A DNA stretch of 64,000 nt, from contig NC_088778.1 of NCBI RefSeq assembly GCF_954871325.1, forward strand, positions 21,995,120 through 22,059,119, written 5' to 3'. The notes under the pieces are model-generated. The model was given only the letters and a program-made list of their open reading frames with translations. It ran no database searches and was not told the origin of the DNA. How positions within the stretch are numbered: the first letter of the stretch is position 1; every line of letters begins with the position of its first letter. A program made the position numbers and the translations under genes. Source of the stretch: Gordionus sp. m RMFG-2023. Taxonomy: Eukaryota; Nematomorpha; Gordioida; Chordodea; Parachordodidae. Shown one piece after another: positions 57,001-64,000 of this stretch.

Positions 57001-59818
57001 CTGAACTGTAATTATCGGTTCAACACCCCTCTTAGAAGTAAATTGTAATAAAAAATATATAAATATCATTTATTTTAACCTTATGCAATTTTTATAAATT
57101 TAATTAATTACGCAGGGACCATTTAGCTGTCTAAACAACGCCAGATATGGCATAGCCTGGGGTGCCCTGGGTGCTGCTGAATTTTGCTTTGAAAGATCCA
57201 GGGAATATGTGCTAGATAGGTTTAATTAGGGTTGGGAAACAAAAACAAAAAGTTTTAGTTTCAAACAAAGCTAAAAAATTTGGATTTTTTGTTTTGAATT
57301 CCAGAAACAAACCTTTAATACTTCTTTAAAGTAGATTTTCTTCTTTAATCACTAATCATTTAAATGCATGGTTGGTATTTTTTAAACTAATTTTGAACAC
57401 AAAAATTTTAAGCGTTAAAAATTAGTGATCTGCATCGGGCCTAGTTTTTCAAGCCCGGCCCGGCCCGAAATTTTTTTTAAAAAAGTTTTGCCGGCCCGGC
57501 CCAAACCCGAATTTTTTAAAAAAAGTTCTGCCAGCCCGACCCGAACCCCAAATTTTTTTTACAAAAATTTACCGACCCGACCCGGCCTGAATTTATTTAA
57601 ATATAGAAATTAATTTTTTATAATTACTCAAAATAAAAGACATATGTTATATGTCGTTTAATTTCGATAAATACAAATATTTTTATTTTACATAAAAAAT
57701 TCAATATAAAATTGATAAATTTAGATATATTTAAAAAAGTTCCAAAATCTGGCCCGACCCGACCCGAATTTTTTTTAAAATGTTAGGTCCGGCCCGACCC
57801 GAACCCAATTATTTTAATTAGAATTAGACCCGAGCTCGGCTCTAAGCCCGTTCGGGCCGGGTCTAACTTTGCAGATCTCTATTAAAAATACTATGATAAT
57901 AATTTAACTATTTTAACAAAAAATAAGTCAAGGTTATATTAAAAATAGTGTGGGAGCAAAATTAGTTGCATTAAATGAATCTACGTCGGGACTATGATCT
58001 CATTTTCAAAGCAACCATAGATTTTAAAAATATAAAAATTGATAATAATTTCTAACGATAACAATGGTATTAATAAATATAATTCACATGCCGCGCCACT
58101 CATTTTTTTAAGGGCCGCTCTATTTAAAAAAATAATCGAGTAGAATATCCATCTCAGCTTTTTAAAATTTCGTTTTATAATTGGCTACAAAAAGAAATCG
58201 AACATAGGAGTAGCCAATTAATGTTTAAATGATTCATCATCATATGTTTTTTAAATTTTTAAATTCAATTTTACAATGTTAGTATATTTATGCAAAGTTG
58301 TTAAATTTAATAATATCTATTAATACCGAACCTAGATCGAACCCGGAATTGGGTTTGACTTGTTTGGACCGAACGCTTTTTCAAAAAATGTCGAAATTCA
58401 TACTAAACCCGGCTTCTGGGTCACTTTAGTTAACGGTCTACCATAAATGAATCGAATTGATTTTTTGGTTGATTGGGTGAAACTCAATAAAGGGCCCTTT
58501 TCTTAGAAAATTAACATAACACGTTTTGGAATTAGAATATATTTTAAAAATATATAGTCTGGCCCAGATATGAAATTTTTTATTATTTATTAGGTTCCGT
58601 TCAGGTTTTTCTAAATCATACCATTTTATAGTCGGATATCCTGGCAGGCTCATTGATAAAAATAGTTAACTTAATTTTAAAATTTTTATGTTTAATTATT
58701 TTTTCTAAAAAACAGTTTTTTTTTGAATAATTCAAAACCATATCATATTCAAAAACAAACAAAAACTTTTGGGTTTCCCAGCCCTAGGTTTAATACTTAT
58801 AAATATTCGTTATTTAATTTAATTTTTATTCCTATTTTTTATTATTTAAAAAAAACAATTTAATATTCGTTAATAAAAACATTAGAAAACAATTCGGAAA
58901 ACCTTTGGCTAGCTATCAGTTGATTCAGAAAAAATTGGCTGAAATGTTGACTGAAATATCCATAAATTTACAGGCTTGTTTGCGGGTTGGACGGTTAAAA
59001 GATGAGAACAAGTTAAATACCTAAACATCGTTTTTTTGTTTAGATTTTTTTTAAACATTTTTTTAAACATTTTTTGTTTCAGTTTTTTAATGTTAATTAA
59101 TTTTTATTTTTGAATTATCAAAAATGAAAGTTTTGTATTTTATAATTTTATGTTCCATTATTATTATTATTATTATAATTATTATAATTAAGTTTAAAAA
59201 TAAAGTTTTCTTACCATGGATTTAAAAAATAATTTGAAATTATGAAAAAAAATATAATATAAAAACAAAAAGAAATAACAGTGAAAAATTTATATACATC
59301 CTAACACAAATTTTTATCTCAGAGCGGCCCCTGAAATGATATCACTGATCAAGAGAAACAGTTGCCTTCGATCATTAGAAATCGTCAGGCAAGCTAGGGA
59401 TCTATTGGGTGCAAATGGAATATGCGACGAATACCATATAATCAGACACGTTATGAATCTTGAATCAGTCAATACTTATGAAGGTTTACAGTTTATTTTG
59501 TTGAAAGCATAACAAAAAATTTAAAGAAAGGAGTAAAATGAGATAGACAAAGATACCCTTATTATAAGCTCAGGAGTTACTATTAGATTTTATAAGTCGT
59601 TTTATTGTTTTTAATTGAAATTTTTTGAAAGGAAGAATTGAGCAAATAAAGGATGGGAAAATTTAGATAAACTATTTTTGCAAATATTAATACCTATATA
59701 TTTTTTTAAAAAAATATTAATTTGTTTGTATGATTATTTTATTTGATCTGTAGGTACGAGTGACATACACGCTTTAATACTTGGTAAGGCTATAACGGGA
59801 ATATCTGCGTTTAGTTAA
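50907..59818 (+). CDS. GCDH: Glutaryl-CoA dehydrogenase gene (nine recognised exons)
   Basis: A mitochondrial-matrix FAD enzyme that oxidises and decarboxylates glutaryl-CoA to crotonyl-CoA in lysine, hydroxylysine and tryptophan breakdown, passing electrons to ETF. The exons at 50907-51047, 51090-51213, 51279-51388, 51492-51627, 55204-55468, 57116-57219, 58886-59011, 59323-59483 and 59754-59818 join in phase with GT-AG introns and no stop, giving about 409 residues before TAA, slightly more than the mature human enzyme. Key features: SGYRS (the arginine that binds the substrate carboxylate), [17 protein letters not shown] and NGTKSWITNSP around the flavin, [11 protein letters not shown], and NTYEG with the catalytic-base glutamate. 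The transit peptide and 5' exon are not securely found. Introns 4-6 are 3.6, 1.6 and 1.7 kb and contain transposon fragments; the others are 42-311 nt. Confidence 0.93.
51090..51213 (+). CDS. GCDH: GCDH exon b
   Basis: It encodes [40 protein letters not shown]. The preceding intron is only 42 nt. The donor is a weak GTTTCA; the better-looking GTAACT downstream at 51236 would break the frame. Confidence 0.88.
51279..51388 (+). CDS. GCDH: GCDH exon c (substrate-binding arginine)
   Basis: It encodes [20 protein letters not shown] and on to KYLPKL. It contains the arginine of GYRS that in the human enzyme contacts the glutaryl carboxylate and distinguishes this enzyme from other acyl-CoA dehydrogenases. 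The preceding intron is 65 nt; donor GTAAGT. Confidence 0.92.
51492..51627 (+). CDS. GCDH: GCDH exon d (flavin/substrate signature)
   Basis: It encodes [20 protein letters not shown] and on to [10 protein letters not shown], the conserved acyl-CoA dehydrogenase signature region contacting FAD. The donor GTAATA splits the tryptophan codon, which is completed 3.6 kb downstream. Confidence 0.93.
51953..52873. mobile_element. Nonautonomous hAT-like element in GCDH intron 4
   Basis: A 921-bp insert with ends CAGGTGCCTAGCCAGCAGGG and, reversed, CAGGCACGCAGCCATAAATT (about 11 of the first 14 bases match). Flanking octamers TTTGATAT and ATTAATAT match at 6 of 8. G-rich and C-rich tracts lie just inside the ends, as in other hATs here. 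It holds a perfect 37-bp direct repeat (52465-52501 and 52523-52559). No transposase domain is readable. Confidence 0.6.
52465..52559. repeat. Perfect 37-bp direct repeat, 58-bp period
   Basis: Two copies of a segment beginning AGCTGTTACAGCATTCTTGG and ending GATGAGCCTATT lie at 52465-52501 and 52523-52559. Perfect identity inside an otherwise decayed element suggests a recent local duplication. Confidence 0.8.
52874..55203. other. Remainder of GCDH intron 4
   Basis: AT-rich intronic DNA. Near 53032-53047, GCCTGCAGGTCTCTTAG resembles the right end of a family A MITE, but its left end was not found. No alternative exon or other gene was seen. Confidence 0.4.
55204..55468 (+). CDS. GCDH: GCDH exon e (largest exon)
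   Basis: It encodes [17 protein letters not shown], a loop of about 18 residues rich in S, P, K and N ([18 protein letters not shown]) where the human protein has only a few residues, then [37 protein letters not shown] and ILPGVVGLK. The donor is GTATAT in a TA repeat. The open frame running past 55468 is intron read-through. Confidence 0.93.
55469..57115. other. GCDH intron 5
   Basis: An AT-rich 1.65-kb intron. 56265-56360 has GTAGCG/GGTAC subterminal-repeat-like clusters, and 56600-57030 has repeated CCGAAA and GAACCGGTTC phrases resembling the ends of the hAT at 20108-20929. Both look like decayed transposon ends. Confidence 0.35.
57116..57219 (+). CDS. GCDH: GCDH exon f
   Basis: It encodes [34 protein letters not shown]. 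This is the start of the C-terminal helical domain. The donor GTTTAA splits an arginine codon. Confidence 0.92.
57423..57881. mobile_element. MITE family A in GCDH intron 6, perfect 8-bp TSD
   Basis: A 459-bp element starting TAGTGATCTGCATCGGGCC and, from the other end, TAGAGATCTGCAAAGTTAG. It is flanked by a perfect octamer TTAAAAAT (57415-57422 and 57882-57889). The interior has repeated CGGCCCGGCCCGAA blocks. It is very close to 16038-16419 in ends and internal order. The open frame through it (57425-57613) is a repeat artefact. Confidence 0.8.
57890..58885. other. Remainder of GCDH intron 6
   Basis: AT-rich DNA. 58330-58640 has GC-richer phrases (GAACCCGGAATTGGG and GGCCCAGATATG) resembling decayed MITE ends. 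The minus-strand open frame here is not convincing. Confidence 0.35.
58886..59011 (+). CDS. GCDH: GCDH exon g
   Basis: It encodes [41 protein letters not shown]. It matches the C-terminal domain helices of the family. The donor GTTAAA splits a lysine codon. Confidence 0.92.
59323..59483 (+). CDS. GCDH: GCDH exon h (catalytic glutamate)
   Basis: It encodes [53 protein letters not shown]. The final glutamate is the expected catalytic base (human mature Glu370). Human GGNG is GANG here, and the segment after the RN pair is unusually diverged (SCLRSLEIV where human has NCGKALDIA). Confidence 0.92.
59754..59818 (+). CDS. GCDH: GCDH exon i (C-terminus)
   Basis: It completes the glycine codon of YEG and encodes [20 protein letters not shown] followed by TAA. 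It matches the family C-terminus, one or two residues shorter than human. No convincing AATAAA lies in the first 200 bp downstream. Confidence 0.93.
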
Positions 59819-62340
59819 CACATTCATTCATTTCGAAAAATTGACTATTATTCATACTATTTTCCCTTTGATTTTTGAAATATTTAACCAGAGACCTGCA
59901 GAGCTACTTATTTACAGTTCTTAACTAGGCTTCTTAAATTTTGTCATTTTTCAGACTTTTCTGGTTATCAAAACCTCGATTTTAAGGCCCGTGGCAATCG
60001 GAGTCTATCTCGAATGTATTTACTATTTTGATAGCTAATTATTCTTTTGCCTTTTTTAATCACTTCAACAATAAAAAAAATCATAAATTGAGACAAATTG
60101 ATGAAAACTTCATAGTAGAATTATAGTTACTTTATAAATAAGTATTATATCATCAAAATAATTTTAATATTTTATTTTATTGATTCACGATTGCAATTGA
60201 TATTATAAATTATTGTATAATATATTCAATGTTAATATAATTTATTAAAAATATTTTATTTTTCACTTTAATTAGATCAAATAATTATAATTTTATCATT
60301 CATTCGACCCACCAAATTTTAAAATATCGTCATGTAGGCTAATACATTTATTTGGTTATTTTTTTAAAGGTCTTCAAGCTTTTTTATACACAGAAATTGA
60401 GATTTTATAGGCCAATACATTTATTGGATAAATTTATTTACCAAAGATGGTCAAGTTTTTTATGCACGGAAATCGAAATTTTATAAAATTGCAAATGAAT
60501 ATTAGGTCCTTAATAATTTTTTTTTGTTAGAAGGATAATTTTTTTAAAAAATCTTTTGAATTGTATAATATTAATATATATTTTTTTAAATATCAGACTA
60601 TCTTATCATGAATAGGTAAAATAGAAATCGAATAATTGTATTATAATTTCGAATATTTAGTAATAATTTCGAATAATACAAATAATACATTCTAATAATA
60701 CGAATAATGACTAGGTTTTCATTATTTGACTAATAATTTGTTTTAAAAAATACTTATGACTCACGAATCATGATATATTTAAGAAGCTCGATATCATGTT
60801 AAACTATTATTTTATTGATAAGTAATTTTTAATCTTACAACGAGTCCGCATCCTAAAAACAATAATATTTTTTTTTACCTATTATAAATTTGAAACAAAA
60901 TAATCTTCAAAAATAAGAGATAAAATATATTCACAAGTTTATGAAATATTATGAAGGTTTAGTTTTATTTAAATTTTCCTAAGATGCCCTGAGTGTTACA
61001 TCCATTTCGTCAATCGCTGCTTGTCATCGTCCAAAAAATATTTTTCTCACTCATTATAATTTTCCAGTTGCCAGACCATCCGATTCATTTTTAATCTCAT
61101 TTAATCATAAATCAGTCTTTAACTATTTACAATTTATCTTGGTTTTTTTTATGCATAAGAAATTCCAATTTTCGAATTCGAATTTTTTGAAATTTTTATC
61201 AAGCAGACATAAAAATAAATGTTAAAATATTTCCAATAAACTTACGCTATTTTACGAAGAAAATGAATTAAGAGTTTCAAGTAAACTTCTAAAAATATTT
61301 GCCATTGATAATTTAGTATTCCGTGAGACAATTTATAATAGCCTATCAATAGAAATTAAATATTGTCCCCTACACCTTTCGGAACTTACCTTCCCGATCC
61401 TAAGGAAGGAAGGAAGGAAGATGAAAATCTGAAATATCTTAAATTTATAATGATTTTACATCCCTCAAAACTTTGCTCCCTACCCTCTTAAACCAAATCT
61501 TAATTAGAAAAAAATAAAGAAATTCAAATCAAAATTAGCAAAAGAAATTAAATTATAAAATTACCCCTACCCCCTCTGATTTTGAGGAAGATTTTGCATC
61601 ATTCCTAACCTTAATAGAGATTTATGCCCCCCCCTCTACCCCTTTTCTTAAAATTTTTTGCAACCATCGGCCGTATAATGGAGGGTTTACTCCGAGAATA
61701 AAAAGAAATCCTCGTTTTATTGGTTAAGACATTTATCCGACACAGTGTTGTAGTCCTAAAATTTGTATTTGCCAAATCTAGAGGTTTACCTATTATTTTG
61801 GTTAAAATTTTAATAGGGTCATTTTTAAAAATCGAACCAAATCAGATCGCTTAACAAGACTATTCCCCATAACAAATGTGAAGGTCTGCTTGACATTTTC
61901 TAAACATTTCATACCAAAAAGTTAACAAAAAAAATAAGACCGTATAATTTAATATAGTATTTTTAATTTGTAAAGTTATAGAAATTAGCATTAACCTATT
62001 TTGCATTGATTTTAGATGATACCAGAGTGTTTTCTGTTTTTCTTCAACATTACTTATCCAAATTTATTTATATGTATAAAAATAGATTATTTTTTATTAT
62101 ACTTAAAATTATCAAACCAATTTCCATTTTTTAAGATAATAAATTTATTTGAGATATATTTGTCAGACATTCATATTTCCTTAATTTTGACCAAGAGCAA
62201 AATAACCATCTAAAGTAATTGTTATTGTTTACAACACGTCGCATTATGTTTTTAAAATCATTCCTTATTTATATTTCTGAAAGATATTTTAACTTAAAAT
62301 TTAAATAATTTTTAGATCGTTATTTTTAAATTGGGAAATT
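59819..62340. other. Intergenic DNA downstream of GCDH
   Basis: 59889 onward starts CAGAGACCTGCAGAGC, the left end of a family A MITE without a recognised right end. A degenerate two-copy tandem of about 76 bp lies at roughly 60330-60480. A GGAA microsatellite is at 61404-61422. 61745-61862 is a weak family B MITE relative. No gene recognised; the 62016-62213 frame is hydrophobic AT-driven noise. Confidence 0.4.
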
Positions 62341-62544
62341 ATGTGTGCAAAAAGAATATCATACAGTAAAGATGAATTACTTTTCTTAGATCCAAAATTG
62401 GATTTAAGTTGTTTGAGTGACCACGATTTCAAAAATCTTTGCGAAAAAGATATTTTTATAGCCAAGTTGTATATACCTGAGCGTATCAAAAAGAAGGCAA
62501 ACAATTATAACATGAAAACTATGGCTATACAGTCTCTGCCTAAG
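62341..62544 (+). CDS. Candidate first coding exon of an eIF4E-binding (4E-T-like) protein
   Basis: The ATG-started frame reads MCAKRISYSKDELLFLDPKL followed by DLSCLSDHDFKNLCEKDIFI and ends SLPK directly before GTAATC, a phase-0 donor. Residues 8-14, YSKDELL, fit the eIF4E-binding motif Y-x4-L-hydrophobic and closely resemble YTKEELL near the N-terminus of animal 4E-T (EIF4ENIF1). A following SCLS ... AKLY spacing loosely echoes the next part of 4E-T. If correct, the protein would bind eIF4E, carry it into nuclei and P-bodies and repress translation. No downstream exon was recognised before the window ends, so the assignment rests on this exon alone. Confidence 0.4.
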
Positions 62545-64000
62545 GTAATCTTTAAAAAAAAATTATACTTATAAATAAATTTTATGATATTAAGGAAAGT
62601 ATTTGAATTAACCCATAATTATATAAGTTTCACCAAACAAAAATGAATTTTTTTAGTAGTTCTGATTGTAAAATGACAGGCATTTATTTTTATAAATTTA
62701 ATTAACATACATAATACAAGCATAATTTTAAGTTATGATAACTTTGTTAATATCAATAATTTATAAGTGCAAATATCAGAGATGCATATACAATTTTTTT
62801 AATATTTATAATTTTATAACTAATTTTTAAATTATACTAATAAAAGAAATTGGGGGGGGGGGGGTTTACAGAACCTTCTTTTCTTATTTGCTTTAAAATA
62901 TATACTGTAATTTATAAATATATAATCTTTAGTTGAGCATAGTATCAGATTTTTTTTTAAAATCTAGTCCCTTAAAAATTTTTTTTTATAACTATGAGTC
63001 CAAACTCGGTTTTTTCCAGTGAGATTTTCACACAGCCCAGCCCTAAATTCAAAATATTAAAACCAGTTTATCCAGGTCTTTCTAAGTTTAAAACAATTGC
63101 ATAAAAAATTTTTATTGAAAACATGCAATGAAAACAACACAAGTAATTTTAAAAGACCATTTTAGCCTTTTTCCTGAAACTTTTTTTACATCCTGCATCA
63201 TGAGTGAAGAAATTTTTAAAACATCTTATTTATTTTAGATAAGCTGATATAAAAATATAGCTTTTAAGTGTTAAAAGGCATTATTTTTTACTATAATGTA
63301 GAAATAAGCTACAATAAAGTTTGCTACAATGACCTCTAATAAACTAAAGGTATGTTAACTTGTAAACTTTTTAAATAAAGAAGAAAAAATTAACATTATA
63401 GATGAATCATTTAATCCATTGAATAAAAATTTAAAAAAATATATAAAATGAAATATATTTGTCATAAAACAGTGTGTTTCATATATGATTGCCAAATAAA
63501 AGATTCTAATAATAATAATATTATCAATATATTAAATTTTGTGTTAAATAGAAATCCCTTGCTTAAATCCATTATTTTGAAAAATGTAAAGTATCTGATA
63601 ATAATTTGAGAATGATGGGAAATATAATGAAATTTGAAATTGTAATTGAAAAATACTAGGAAAATAAAATAGTATAAGATGAAAATACCTGACTAATATT
63701 TTGAGAATGATAGGAGTATATTTAAAACGGTAAATTTAAAAGTAAGAGATAAATAAAATAGTACAATTCGCAAAAAATTACAAATATTGCTTATATTTTA
63801 ATAAAATATATATTTTATTTTTTGGGAAAGAATTAAAACTTTAAAATTAGGTCTGGTTTGCTCATGTCTGACTTGTAGACTCAGATTGAACCAATGCAGG
63901 ACTCTAGATTATTGTCTAAAAATTTCATTTTTATATGATGGTTAATTATGTGTATTGGCCACAAATATTGGTTGGAAATGGTCGGGTAGTTTCATACCAA
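62545..64000. other. AT-rich DNA, possibly the first intron of the gene at 62341
   Basis: No exon, RNA gene or element boundary recognised. A 13-G run near 62852-62864 is the only notable simple sequence. The window ends here. Confidence 0.4.

Noticed and set aside
57425-57613. 62-codon plus-strand frame rich in ARP/PEF
   Set aside because: It is the CCCGGCCCGAA repeat of a family A MITE, not a gene.
62016-62213. Hydrophobic plus-strand frame just upstream of the 4E-T-like exon
   Set aside because: AT-driven F/I/L composition with no signal-peptide or family features.
1-64000. CRISPR array, bacterial operon or organellar insertion
   Set aside because: No regularly spaced repeats with unique spacers, no operon-like gene runs and no mitochondrial or plastid genes were seen; the genes are spliced and eukaryotic.

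Overview
The window is AT-rich, intron-containing eukaryotic DNA, most likely from an invertebrate animal. The evidence is a spliced nuclear gene for a mitochondrial enzyme (glutaryl-CoA dehydrogenase) with GT-AG introns as short as 42 nt, a candidate exon of an eIF4E-binding protein, and a dense load of hAT transposons, MITEs, a LINE and Ty3/gypsy-type LTR elements. Nothing bacterial, organellar or CRISPR-like is present, and the species cannot be fixed from the sequence.

Layout. 1-28.3 kb holds no host gene I can support. It is a graveyard of hAT DNA transposons (6709-8321, 8828-10629, 15119-17635, 20108-20929), two abundant MITE families (family A with GC-rich ends reading CAGAGACCTGCA or TAGTGATCTGCA; family B a foldback reading AGTGTTGTTAAACGG), a degraded Q/Y-rich coding remnant on the minus strand (24.1-24.8 kb), and a LINE-type reverse transcriptase fossil with an apparent restriction-like endonuclease end (25.6-27.1 kb, minus strand).

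28.3-49.0 kb is a nested stack of mobile elements. A badly decayed plus-strand Ty3-like element (LTR pieces at 28306 and 48825) was hit by a hAT (about 28490-30190), by a minus-strand Ty3-like element (30199-42154), by another hAT (42222-44039, 8-bp target duplication) and by an unclassified insert (about 47085-47815). The 30199-42154 element was itself hit by a younger relative (31836-37838, TSD catct, long uninterrupted pol) and by a 400-bp inverted-repeat element carrying a tRNA-like Pol III promoter (39101-39500). The two minus-strand Ty3-like elements share an unusual plan: a small ORF1 with an N-terminal membrane segment and three zinc knuckles, then pol, then a separate small zinc-knuckle ORF after pol. 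No capsid-sized Gag is visible.

50.7-59.8 kb is the host gene for glutaryl-CoA dehydrogenase, plus strand: nine recognised exons, all in phase, ending at a TAA at 59816-59818, plus a weak candidate first exon. Its larger introns contain hAT and MITE insertions. Downstream, 62341-62544 is an exon-like ORF with a canonical eIF4E-binding motif (YSKDELL), possibly the start of a 4E-T-like gene that runs out of the window.

All calls come from reading the sequence and recalling protein families; no search was run.
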